This document shows, piece after piece, positions 1 through 8,178 of a DNA stretch of 27,494 bases. The notes under the pieces are model-generated. The model was not told where the DNA came from. It ran no database searches and was given only the letters and a program-made list of their open reading frames with translations. The stretch is from DASUZB01 sp035535495 (GTDB lineage: Bacteria > Actinomycetota > CALGFH01). Within the stretch, counting starts at the first letter, position 1; each line of letters begins with the position of its first letter. The DNA is taken from NCBI GenBank assembly GCA_035535495.1, contig DATLQA010000310.1, positions 1 through 27,494 of the forward strand, read 5' to 3'. The position numbers and the translations under genes were made by a program.

Positions 1-1536
<1,536 letters not shown>

Positions 1537-1627
1537 CGTCCGGGGGTTCGGGGACCAGGGCTCGAAAGCACGGGCACTGACGCGGTAGGTTCGGCGGGCG
1601 GGGACGACGCACGAGGAGGCGGGACCG

Positions 1628-2014
1628 ATGAGGGTTCGGGATGTGGCATCGAGCGCCGTGGTCGTGGTCGGACCCGAGCACACGGTCCGCGATGCCGCCC
1701 GCATGATGGCCCAGCATCACGTGGGCTCCGCCGTGGTCACCGACGCCGAGCAGCTCGCCGGCATCCTCACCGAACGCGACGTGCTCAAGCTGGTCGCGCA
1801 GGGAGCGGATCCCGACGGCGCCATGGTGGCCGACATGATGACCCGCGACGTGGTCACCGTCGGTCCGGACTGGGACCTGGTCGAGGCGGCCGAGGAGATG
1901 GCCCGCAAGCGCATCCGCCACCTGGTCGTGTTCGAGGGCGGCCAGCTCCTCGGCGTGCTGTCGGTCCGCGACGTGCTGCCGCACCTGCTCCCCGAGCGCC
2001 AGTCCGAGCGCTGA
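1628..2014 (+). CDS. Two-CBS-domain protein
   Basis: This 128-residue protein consists of little more than a CBS pair (a Bateman module): CBS1 at about residues 7-60 and CBS2 at about 68-122. Typical elements are the HTVRDAARMM start of the first repeat, GILTERDVL, the second repeat's DLVEAAEEMARKRIRHLVV, and GVLSVRDVLPHL. Such modules bind adenine nucleotides or S-adenosylmethionine and act as energy sensors; stand-alone versions are common in actinobacteria and their partners are usually unknown. The ATG follows a strong ribosome binding site, GAGGAGG, with 8 bases between. The gene sits 91 bp downstream of kgd and is convergent with the next gene, with a shared hairpin between them. No catalytic domain is attached. 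Confidence 0.88.
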   Translation: MRVRDVASSAVVVVGPEHTVRDAARMMAQHHVGSAVVTDAEQLAGILTERDVLKLVAQGADPDGAMVADMMTRDVVTVGPDWDLVEAAEEMARKRIRHLVVFEGGQLLGVLSVRDVLPHLLPERQSER

Positions 2015-2034
2015 GGGCGGCCTAGGTGCCGCCC
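2015..2034. terminator. Bidirectional hairpin between convergent genes
   Basis: GGGCGGC (2015-2021) and GCCGCCC (2028-2034) form a perfect 7-bp stem with a 6-base loop. The stem starts right after the CBS gene's TGA, and the loop contains the TAG of the opposing gene. There is no T-tract, which is usual for high-GC actinobacterial terminators. The symmetric structure could serve both strands. Confidence 0.6.
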
Positions 2035-2621
2035 GTGGCGATGCCGAGCAGCGCCCAGTTCCGGCCGTCGGGCTGGCGGAGCATGGTGAAGCGGAGCACC
2101 TGGCGCTGGGCTGGAACCGCCCTGACCTGACGGCCGCCATCGGTCACCAGGCGGGCGGCGGCGCGGTTGACGGCCGCGACCAGGGTCCACTGCCGCTCGC
2201 CGGTCTGGGTGGCGTCGAGCACCTCCACGGTCGAGCGCAGCTCGAGCCAGCGGACGTGGCCACTCCGGAGCTGGTTGATGGCGGCCTGGTCGTAGCGGCG
2301 GTTCACGCAGCCAGGCACGTAGACCCGCGCCAGCAGGGTCGGGTCGCGGCGGCCGATGGCGGTGTCCCGCAGGCGCACCAGCTCGACCAGGCGGTCGGCC
2401 GCCTCGCGCCGGACGCTGGGCGAGTCGCCGGCCGGCCCGCCAGCGCCTGGCGTGCCCGCGGCGGAGCCCGGTGCCGTCGTGCCCGCCTGCTGTCCCGGGC
2501 GGCTGGCCACCACCGCGGCGATGCCGGCGGCGAACAGCACGGCCAACACCACACCGACGAAGATGAGTCCGGTGGCGGCGTTGCCACCTTGCGACGACGA
2601 CGGTTCGTTGAGGGTTCGCAT
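2022..2621 (-). CDS. Hypothetical membrane-anchored protein with a long extracytoplasmic part
   Basis: From the ATG at 2621 this encodes 199 residues. A short polar N-terminus (MRTLNEPSSSQGGN) is followed by one strongly hydrophobic segment at about residues 16-39 (ATGLIFVGVVLAVLFAAGIA). Next comes a Gly/Ala/Pro/Thr-rich spacer and then a folded region of about 130 residues with alternating charged and hydrophobic stretches, ending in WALLGIATGGT. This suggests a single-pass protein with its C-terminus outside the cell. I recognise no family; the C-terminal part resembles small NTF2-like or accessory domains only in general composition. The frame extends upstream to a TTG at 2684, but that codon lies inside the probable promoter (2660-2688), so the ATG at 2621 is preferred. 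A weak ribosome site (GAGGA) lies 14 bases before the ATG. Confidence 0.6.
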   Translation of the reverse strand: MRTLNEPSSSQGGNAATGLIFVGVVLAVLFAAGIAAVVASRPGQQAGTTAPGSAAGTPGAGGPAGDSPSVRREAADRLVELVRLRDTAIGRRDPTLLARVYVPGCVNRRYDQAAINQLRSGHVRWLELRSTVEVLDATQTGERQWTLVAAVNRAAARLVTDGGRQVRAVPAQRQVLRFTMLRQPDGRNWALLGIATGGT

Positions 2622-2659
2622 GCTTCGGGGGGCGATCCTCGGGTCAACGGACGGCCCGC

Positions 2660-2688
2660 ATGCTAGGCCCCGGCGAAATGCCAATCAA
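2660..2688 (-). promoter_or_regulatory. Probable sigma-70-type promoter for the membrane protein
   Basis: On the minus strand TTGATT (2688-2683) is followed after exactly 17 bases by TAGCAT (2665-2660), a good -35/-10 pair for a major sigma factor. The predicted RNA start is near 2653, giving a leader of about 32 bases before the ATG at 2621. This rules against the TTG start at 2684. Confidence 0.6.
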
Positions 2689-2843
2689 CCAGCCGAAGCA
2701 GTCATCTCAGCCGGATGGATGACCGGTTCGTGGCGTTCCGGCGCGAACGGTGGAAATCTCCCGCTGATCGTGAACGAATCGCAACCTCCCGACGGGCCAC
2801 AGCCACTCCGGGCAGGCTGCCGCCAGGGTCGTGAGCGCCCGCC

Positions 2844-4442
2844 TCAGCCGGTCGCCCGGCGTGCCTCCAGGCGGCGCTCGGCGGCCAAGCGGCCGAGATC
2901 GACCTCGTCGTGGACGACGAAGCGCATGGCGGCGGCCAGGCCGGTGTGGCCGGCCTCCTCGGCGACCAGCCGGTGCATGTCCTGCGCGACCCGGCGGTAG
3001 GCGGGGTGGCCCTGCGGAGTCGAGCGGAGCTCGGTCAGGTGCATCAGCTCGCGGGCGTTCATGGTCATGGCGAAGCGGACCCGGTGGGCGAGCGCGACCG
3101 CGTAGGGCGCTTGCGCCGGGAAGCCGGGCAGGAGCGCCTGGTACAGCTCGGCGGAGGCGGCCATGGCGGCCGCGAAGCGGTCGCCAAGGCCGGCCGTGGC
3201 GACGTCGGCGGGCACGTCGTAGCCGAGCGCGGGCGTCAGCGGCTGCCACACGATCGTGCAGAGCCGGTGGCGTTGCAGGTCACGGAAGGCGCCGTAGTCG
3301 GCCACCACGTCGAAGGTGTAGGCGGCCCGCTCGAACGCGCGGCCGGGCTTGTGGCGGCGGTTGCCCCGCTCCCCCACGTACGCGGCGAGCAGCCGGGCGC
3401 GTTCCCCGGCGCCGAGCCGGGCGACCCGGGCGGCGATCTCGGCCTCGCCGGCGTCCAGGTGGGGGTAGGCGATCGCGGTGAGCACCTTGTCCTCGGCGGC
3501 CGGGTCGAACTCGGTGAGCGTCACCGACGGCACCTGGTCGTCGCCGGTGCCGTCGCCGAGCACCTCGGCGGTCGCCTTGGCGGTGTCGGCGGCGGTGCGC
3601 GCCAGGTACTCCGACCAGACGCCGCCACGGTCGGGCCGGTCGACCCGGGTGAGGAATGCCGGGATGACCTTGTCCAGCTCGGTCAGGAGCAGGTCGGCGT
3701 AGCTCCTGGCCTCGGGCAGCTGGCTGGCGCGCAGCCGGAGCAGCAGCGCCTCGTACGCCTGCCCGGTGGCGTAGATGCCCAGGTTGGAGGTTGTCGCGGC
3801 GGGCAGCAGGCCGCGCAGGCCGTCGAGGGCGCGGGCCGTGACCGCGCGCCGCCAGGCGGGCTCGCTGCTGCCGGGCTCGTGGGGCACCACCGTGGCGAGG
3901 TGGTCGGACAGGGCGGGCAGCAGCTCGGCGTAGGTCTCGAACAGGCCGTCGAGGACGCGGCGGTACTCCGCCCCGAGCGGGTCGGCGTCGAGCTCCGGGT
4001 CGAGGTGGTAGCGGAAGCGCCCACCCGGCCGGTCGGCGTAGGAGACGTAGCGGGTGGACTGCTCCAGGTAGGCGGCGAGCCGGCCCCATTCGAGCGCCTT
4101 GGTGAGCAGGTTGGAGGCCTGCTCGCAGGCCACGTGCGCGCCGCCGAGCTGGGCCACCGAGTCGTCGCCGTACTGGTCGAAGATCCGCCCGTACAGCTCG
4201 CTCGCCCGGCGCATGCCGGTCGAGGCGGTCGGCGCTCCCGCCTCCACCTCGTCGGCGAACTCGTCCAGGAACAGCCGGCGCAGGCTCTTGCCGGTGCGCG
4301 AGTAGCGCGCGAACAGCGCCCCCTTGACCGTCTCGGGCAGGTTCTGGAGCGCGAACACCGGCCCGTCGAGGTTGGTGACGTACGGCTGGAGGCGGGCTCG
4401 CTCGGCCGCGCTGAACTCCTCCACCCAGTAGGTCGCCGTCAC
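2844..4442 (-). CDS. Long, two-halved ThyX-family (FAD-dependent thymidylate synthase-like) protein
   Basis: The 532-residue protein is about twice the length of classical ThyX (roughly 220-250). Both halves show ThyX-like features. The N-half has DDSVAQLGGAHVACEQASN (about 93-111), EQSTRYVSY (127-135) and a second element near 214-250. The C-half has FRDLQRHRL (386-394), then MNARELMHLTELR (461-473) and an AYRRVAQDM helix. The classical ThyX signature RHRxxSxNExSxRY is split: the N-half keeps the ExSxRY end but reads WGR in place of RHR, while the C-half keeps RHR but has lost the rest. The start is GTG, overlapping the dapB stop by 4 bases (GTGA), so the two are probably translated together. 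In mycobacteria thyX lies near dap genes, which fits. Whether it makes dTMP or does another flavin reaction cannot be decided from sequence, so I leave the symbol empty. Confidence 0.8.
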   Translation of the reverse strand: MTATYWVEEFSAAERARLQPYVTNLDGPVFALQNLPETVKGALFARYSRTGKSLRRLFLDEFADEVEAGAPTASTGMRRASELYGRIFDQYGDDSVAQLGGAHVACEQASNLLTKALEWGRLAAYLEQSTRYVSYADRPGGRFRYHLDPELDADPLGAEYRRVLDGLFETYAELLPALSDHLATVVPHEPGSSEPAWRRAVTARALDGLRGLLPAATTSNLGIYATGQAYEALLLRLRASQLPEARSYADLLLTELDKVIPAFLTRVDRPDRGGVWSEYLARTAADTAKATAEVLGDGTGDDQVPSVTLTEFDPAAEDKVLTAIAYPHLDAGEAEIAARVARLGAGERARLLAAYVGERGNRRHKPGRAFERAAYTFDVVADYGAFRDLQRHRLCTIVWQPLTPALGYDVPADVATAGLGDRFAAAMAASAELYQALLPGFPAQAPYAVALAHRVRFAMTMNARELMHLTELRSTPQGHPAYRRVAQDMHRLVAEEAGHTGLAAAMRFVVHDEVDLGRLAAERRLEARRATG

Positions 4443-5239
4443 GAGAGCCCCAACAGCGGTTCGAGCCCGACGGTGAGCCCGTGCCTGGTGGGCACGTGGC
4501 GGACGGCGAGCAGCACCCCGGGCATGAACGAGGCGAGGTCGAGGGAGTCGTGCCTGACGGTGAGGATCTCGCCCTGGCCGCCGAACACGACCTCCTGGTG
4601 GGCGACCAGGCCGGGGAGCCGGACGGAGTGGACCCGCACCCCGTCCACGTCGCCGCCGCGCACGCCGGCCACCGACTCGCGGCTGGCGGGCGGGTGGTCG
4701 CGGGCGCCGCCCTGGGCGGCGGCGATCGCCTTGGCGGTGCGCAGCGCCGTGCCGGAGGGCGCGTCGGCCTTGCCGGCGTGGTGCAGCTCGATCACCTCGG
4801 CGGATGGGAAGTGCCGTGCCGCGATGGCGGCGAAGTGCATGGCGAGGACCGCGCCGAGGGCGAAGTTGGGCGCCCAGACGAGGTTGCCGCCCTCCTCCTG
4901 ACCGGCCAGGCCGGCCAGCTCCTCCAGCGCCCCGGCGGGCAGCCCGGTGGTGCCGGAGACCAGGTGAATCCCGCCGGGGAGGAGGGCGCGGGCGGCGGCC
5001 ATGGTCGCCTCGGGCGCGGAGAAGTCGACCACCACCTCGACCTCGGACCCCACCAGGTCGGACAGGTCCTCGCCGATGAGCAGGTCACCTGGTGCCTCGG
5101 GGAGCACCTCGCGCAACTCGTGCCCGACCTTGGTGGCGCGCGCCACCGCCGCGACCAGCTCCAGGTCGGCGGCGTCGAGCACGGCACGGCAGGTGGCCCG
5201 GCCCATCCGGCCCGTGGCTCCCAGCACGCCGACCCGCAC
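4439..5239 (-). CDS. dapB: 4-hydroxy-tetrahydrodipicolinate reductase
   Basis: DapB reduces 4-hydroxy-tetrahydrodipicolinate with NAD(P)H in the lysine/diaminopimelate pathway. The 266-residue protein begins with the nucleotide-binding loop GVLGATGRMGR (residues 4-14). It carries the family signature ELHHAGKADAPSGTAL, with the catalytic HH and the substrate-binding Lys, and the C-terminal GEILTVRHDSLDLASF segment. The start chosen is the GTG at 5239: it follows a very strong ribosome site (GAGGGAGG), gives the normal family length, and puts the dinucleotide loop at the N-terminus. A longer frame opens at 5293, but a candidate -10 element lies between the two starts. The stop overlaps the next gene's GTG start (GTGA), so dapB and the ThyX-like gene form an operon. 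Confidence 0.95.
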   Translation of the reverse strand: MRVGVLGATGRMGRATCRAVLDAADLELVAAVARATKVGHELREVLPEAPGDLLIGEDLSDLVGSEVEVVVDFSAPEATMAAARALLPGGIHLVSGTTGLPAGALEELAGLAGQEEGGNLVWAPNFALGAVLAMHFAAIAARHFPSAEVIELHHAGKADAPSGTALRTAKAIAAAQGGARDHPPASRESVAGVRGGDVDGVRVHSVRLPGLVAHQEVVFGGQGEILTVRHDSLDLASFMPGVLLAVRHVPTRHGLTVGLEPLLGLS

Positions 5240-5276
5240 GGCTCCGCCTCCCTCGCGGTCGTCCCCGACGGCGCGC

Positions 5277-5282
5277 ATGCTA
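5277..5282 (-). promoter_or_regulatory. Candidate -10 element for dapB
   Basis: TAGCAT on the minus strand lies about 38 bases before the dapB GTG. It fits the actinobacterial TANNNT pattern and would give a leader of roughly 30 bases containing the GAGGGAGG site. No good -35 hexamer is visible at 16-19 bases. Confidence 0.35.
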
Positions 5283-5303
5283 CCCGCTCCCACCGACGCC
5301 GGG

Positions 5304-5457
5304 GCCGGCTACTCGATGGTGATGGCACGCAGGACGTCGGTGGTCGCCGAGGCGGCGGTCGCCAGGCACATCGGCAGCATCCTCACCAAGCTCGACCTCC
5401 CCCACCGAGGACGACCATCGCCGCGTCCGCGCGGTGCTGGCCTTCCTCCGCGCTTAA
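5304..5457 (+). pseudogene. Relic of a LuxR/NarL-type helix-turn-helix C-terminus, frameshifted
   Basis: Between dapB and the VOC gene, the plus strand reads like the end of an actinobacterial NarL-family response regulator. In frame from 5304 it gives VVAEAAVARHIGSILTKLDL (5337-5396), which matches the recognition-helix pattern of the LuxR fold (xVSExxVxxHVxxIxxKLxL). After a shift in a short C-run near 5396-5406, a second frame from 5407 gives EDDHRRVRAVLAFLRA followed by TAA at 5455-5457, the usual ending of these regulators. The receiver domain and start of the HTH are absent because dapB lies there on the other strand. It is therefore a decayed fragment, not a gene. A single sequencing error could explain the shift but not the missing N-terminal part. 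Confidence 0.65.
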
Positions 5458-5496
5458 GCTGGACCGGGCCGGTCCGCGGCAGCAAGGAGCCATGCG

Positions 5497-6288
5497 ATGA
5501 GCTACGTCACCAGCAACCAGCCCGACGGCACGCCGACCTGGATCGACCTGGGCGTCCCCGACCTCGAGCGGGCGATGGAGTTCTACCGTGCGCTGTTCGG
5601 CTGGGAGTACGAGGTCGGACCGGCGGACCGGATGCGCTACACGATGTGCCTGCTGCACGGCCGGCCGGTGGCGGGGCTCGCGCCAACCCCCGACCCGGTC
5701 GACACCGAGTACTGGTGGAACGTGTACTTCGCCACCTCGGACTGCGACGGCACCGCCGGGCGCATCACCGACGCGGGCGGGACCATGATCCAGGCGCCGA
5801 TGGACGTGATGGACCAGGGGCGCATGGCGCTCGCCAAGGACCCGGTCGGCGCCCAGTTCGGCCTCTGGCACGGCCGCGCGCTGGTCGGCTGCGAGGTGGT
5901 GAACGAGCCCGGGTCGCTGGTCCGCAACGACCTGGTCACCCCCGATCCCGAGCCCGCCAGGGCGTTCTACGCGGCGGTGTTCGACTTCACCCTGGACGGC
6001 AACCAGGACCTCCCTGGCTTCGACTTCACCTTCCTGCGCCGGCCGGACGGCCACGAGATCGGCGGGGTCATGGGCCTGGCGGAGGCGCCCGCCTCGGCGT
6101 GGTCGACCACCTTCGAGGTGGCCGACACCGACGCCGTGGTGGAGCGGGCCACCGCGGCAGGGGGCAGATCCGACGCGCCCAAGGACTTCGTCTATGGCCG
6201 GATGGCGACGATCACCGATCCGTTCGGCGCCGAGTTCTCGGTGATCACCAGACCCCCCGGCCCCGAGGGTGGACCGGCGACCGGCTGA
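5497..6288 (+). CDS. Double VOC (glyoxalase/bleomycin-resistance fold) protein
   Basis: The 263-residue protein has two VOC modules. The first spans about residues 12-122 (WIDLGVPDLERAMEFYRALFGW to KDPVGAQFGLW). The second spans about 132-252 (NDLVTPDPEPARAFYAAVFDF to DPFGAEFSVI). This layout resembles the actinobacterial family that includes mycobacterial Rv0577 (TB27.3/CFP30B). Proteins of this fold bind metals or small ligands, and the substrate here is unknown. The start is the ATG at 5497: it follows AAGGAG with 7 bases between, whereas the ATG at 5492 is followed by a stop after one codon. The gene runs convergent to the EI24 gene. It shows no sign of an operon partner. Confidence 0.85.
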   Translation: MSYVTSNQPDGTPTWIDLGVPDLERAMEFYRALFGWEYEVGPADRMRYTMCLLHGRPVAGLAPTPDPVDTEYWWNVYFATSDCDGTAGRITDAGGTMIQAPMDVMDQGRMALAKDPVGAQFGLWHGRALVGCEVVNEPGSLVRNDLVTPDPEPARAFYAAVFDFTLDGNQDLPGFDFTFLRRPDGHEIGGVMGLAEAPASAWSTTFEVADTDAVVERATAAGGRSDAPKDFVYGRMATITDPFGAEFSVITRPPGPEGGPATG

Positions 6289-6308
6289 GCCGCCTCAGGA
6301 GCCGGCCG

Positions 6309-6342
6309 CGGCGCCACGGCCACGCTCGACGACCTGGCGCCG
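6309..6342. terminator. Probable bidirectional terminator hairpin
   Basis: CGGCGCCA (6309-6316) and TGGCGCCG (6335-6342) form a perfect 8-bp inverted repeat with an 18-base loop, filling most of the 58-bp gap between two convergent genes. It has no T-tract, and the long loop makes it weaker than the hairpins at 2015 and 9441. Confidence 0.45.
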
Positions 6343-6346
6343 GTTC

Positions 6347-7129
6347 CTAGGCGTCGCGGGCGCCGGTGAGGCGGCGGACGAGCAGGGTGCCCCCGACGAT
6401 CGAGCCGGGCAAGGCCACCACGTTGGCGAGGGGGACGAGGAACAGCAGGAAGGCGGCGACGCCGAAGCCGGTGACCGCCCCGCGGTGGCGCCAGGCGAAG
6501 CGGAGGCGCTCGCCGAGGTGCAGGCCGCGCCGCTGCAGCGGGATGGCGCACAGCTCGATCGAGAGCAGGAAGCCCGAGACCAGCGCCTGCAGCAGCGGGA
6601 CGAAGGTCTGGCCGAGCAACGGCACGAAGTTGAGCAGGAACAGCGGCACGTTGACGGCCACCACCAGCACGAACAACGTCACCGACTCGACCGTGGCCCG
6701 GGGCAGGGTGCGCCACCAGGGCGCGTCGGCGCCGGTCGGCGGGTCGCCGAGGCGGTGCTCCACCCGGTCGGAGACGCGCTCGAAGAACGGCTGGCCGATC
6801 ACGTTGGTGAGGGTCGCGTAGGTGAGCACCGCGAGGATCAGGTAGCTGACCAGGAGGGCGAACGCGACGCCGGTGCGGACGAAGGTGCGGGCGCTCTCCG
6901 ACCACTGGTCGGCGAACGGGGTCAGCGCGGTGGCCGCCTCGTCGACCACGGCGGCGACCACGATCAGAAGGGCGAGCACCAGCACGGCGGCGAGCAGGGC
7001 CGGGAGCAGCCCGAGCAGGCGGATCCCCGGCGTCCCGGTGAACACGCGGATGCCCCTGGCCAGGTAGCCCGCCCCGCCCAGGAGCCCGATGGGCGGCTCG
7101 CGGGCGGGGACGGGAATGGACCTGGCCAT
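6347..7129 (-). CDS. EI24/CysZ-like integral membrane protein
   Basis: The 260-residue protein has about five hydrophobic segments, near residues 37-62, 87-110, 147-170, 174-195 and 218-240. It also has the conserved loop GQPFFERVSDRVE (112-124) seen in the EI24 (etoposide-induced 2.4-like) family, which also covers the CysZ sulfate permease family. Actinobacterial members are largely uncharacterised; sulfate transport is possible but no sulfur genes are nearby. The ATG at 7129 lies 4 bases after the TAA of a 48-codon ORF, so translation is probably coupled to that ORF, because no clear ribosome site precedes the ATG. The C-terminus is basic (LLVRRLTGARDA) and probably cytoplasmic. Confidence 0.8.
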   Translation of the reverse strand: MARSIPVPAREPPIGLLGGAGYLARGIRVFTGTPGIRLLGLLPALLAAVLVLALLIVVAAVVDEAATALTPFADQWSESARTFVRTGVAFALLVSYLILAVLTYATLTNVIGQPFFERVSDRVEHRLGDPPTGADAPWWRTLPRATVESVTLFVLVVAVNVPLFLLNFVPLLGQTFVPLLQALVSGFLLSIELCAIPLQRRGLHLGERLRFAWRHRGAVTGFGVAAFLLFLVPLANVVALPGSIVGGTLLVRRLTGARDA

Positions 7130-7133
7130 CTGG

Positions 7134-7280
7134 TTACCCGAGCACCAGCAGGTCGAGCCGGTCGACCACCGGCACCTGCCCGTCCGGCCGTGCCGCCGCC
7201 GCTGCCTCCAGGACGCGCAGTGGCAGCCCGGACGGCGGTGGCAGCCAGGCGGCCAGCTCGTCGAAGTCGACTCGCGCCAT
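7134..7280 (-). CDS. Possible 48-residue small protein upstream of the EI24 gene
   Basis: An ATG at 7280 opens 48 codons ending in TAA at 7134-7136, 4 bases before the EI24 start. The peptide starts MARVDFDELAAWLPPPSGLP and ends DRLDLLVLG. Third positions are almost all G or C, as in the neighbouring genes, and the composition is protein-like. There is no ribosome site, but TACGAT ends exactly 6 bases before the ATG, which would fit a leaderless mRNA. I recognise no family. It may be a small protein, or an upstream ORF that feeds ribosomes to the EI24 gene. Confidence 0.45.
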   Translation of the reverse strand: MARVDFDELAAWLPPPSGLPLRVLEAAAAARPDGQVPVVDRLDLLVLG

Positions 7281-7286
7281 GCCCGG

Positions 7287-7292
7287 ATCGTA
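7287..7292 (-). promoter_or_regulatory. Candidate -10 element, leaderless type
   Basis: TACGAT on the minus strand ends 6 bases before the ATG of the 48-codon ORF, so an RNA starting about 7 bases downstream would begin at that ATG. No -35 match was found at normal spacing. It lies back to back with the candidate for the GNAT gene. Confidence 0.35.
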
Positions 7293-7386
7293 CCGGCTTG
7301 TGGTGTCGACGGTGGAGCCGGCTTCCTGGCATGGTGGAGCTACTGGACCGTGCCGCGTTCCGGTGTCCCTTCCGGTCCACTACGGT

Positions 7387-7392
7387 TAGGCT
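7387..7392 (+). promoter_or_regulatory. Candidate -10 element for the GNAT gene, leaderless type
   Basis: TAGGCT ends 6 bases before the GNAT ATG at 7399, the spacing typical of leaderless actinobacterial mRNAs. No purine-rich ribosome site is present before the ATG. The expected -35 region (7364-7369, TGTCCC) is a poor match. Confidence 0.38.
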
Positions 7393-7398
7393 TGGCGC

Positions 7399-8136
7399 AT
7401 GCTGGCACCGGTGGACAACGAGGCGGTCGTGCTCACGGTGCTGTCGGATCGCTTCCGGCTGCCGCTGGACCGGCTTGCCCCCGGCGCGGTCGTCGTGGCC
7501 GAGATCCCGCACCCGAGCATGCCGGCGCGCGCCTTCGAGCGGCTCGGCGGCGCGGTGGTCGGGGTCGACCTCGAGTACGCCGAGCGTCTCCGCGGCCATC
7601 TCGACGGTCCCGCGTCGGTGGTGCCCGCGCTGGAGGCGCTCGCGGCGGAGCTGCCGGGCCACCGGTTCTCGGGCGTCGCCCGCACCGGGGTGGTCATCCC
7701 CCCGCCCGCCGTCGAGATCACCGTCCTCGACACGACCGACCCCCGCCTGCCCGATTGGGTCCACGGCCACTTCACCGGCGAGGCGTGGGTGGTCATGGAG
7801 GGCGGCGAGGTCCTCTCCACCGCGGTGCTCAAGCGCTACGACGAGCGCCTGCGGGAGATCTCGGTCGGCACCGCCACGGCCGCCCGCGGCCGTGGCCTGG
7901 CGCGCTCGGTGGTGGCGGCCGCGGCCCGGTCGGTGCTGGCCGAGGGCCGGGCGGTGCTCTACAACCACGCCGTCGACAACGACGCCTCCGCCCGGGTGGC
8001 CGAGTCGGTCGGCCTGCACGAGCTGGGCCGCTACCACGGCGTGGTCCCCGACCGCCGCTACGGCATCGAGTACGGCGAGGACGACACCGCCGCCGAGCGG
8101 GCCGGCTACCGCCCGCCGCCCAAGCGGGCCCGCTGA
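7399..8136 (+). CDS. GNAT-family N-acetyltransferase
   Basis: The 245-residue protein has an N-terminal region of about 100 residues with no family I recognise and a C-terminal GNAT domain (about 105-235). The acetyl-CoA pyrophosphate loop is at AARGRGLARSVVAAA (161-175). It is followed by the motif-B region with YNHAVDNDASARVAESVGL (188-206), in which an Asn precedes the final helix as in typical GNATs. The substrate is unknown. This two-part architecture is frequent in actinobacterial GNATs that acetylate small molecules or protein termini. The basic tail (YRPPPKRAR) is short. The gene stands alone, convergent with the ThrRS gene, and its stop lies inside the shared inverted repeat. Confidence 0.85.
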   Translation: MLAPVDNEAVVLTVLSDRFRLPLDRLAPGAVVVAEIPHPSMPARAFERLGGAVVGVDLEYAERLRGHLDGPASVVPALEALAAELPGHRFSGVARTGVVIPPPAVEITVLDTTDPRLPDWVHGHFTGEAWVVMEGGEVLSTAVLKRYDERLREISVGTATAARGRGLARSVVAAAARSVLAEGRAVLYNHAVDNDASARVAESVGLHELGRYHGVVPDRRYGIEYGEDDTAAERAGYRPPPKRAR

Positions 8137-8178
8137 GGCCGCCGCGAGGACGTCCCGGCCACCGGGGCGCCGCCTCAG
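8133..8178. terminator. Inverted repeat enclosing the stops of two convergent genes
   Basis: CTGAGGC (8133-8139) and GCCTCAG (8172-8178) are perfect inverted repeats that include both stop codons, TGA of the GNAT gene and TGA of the ThrRS gene. The 32 bases between are GC-rich and can form further pairs. This may be a bidirectional terminator. Confidence 0.4.

Noticed and set aside
2622..2684. N-terminal extension of the membrane protein from a TTG at 2684
   Set aside because: The TTG lies inside a TTGATT-N17-TAGCAT promoter whose predicted RNA starts downstream of it.
2910..4901. A 663-codon plus-strand open frame opposite the ThyX-like gene and dapB
   Set aside because: It spans two clear minus-strand genes and has a composition typical of an antisense GC-rich frame, with no recognisable motif.
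5240..5293. Longer dapB start (GTG at 5293)
   Set aside because: It would add 18 unusual residues before the dinucleotide loop, has no ribosome site, and a candidate -10 lies inside; the GTG at 5239 has a very strong site.
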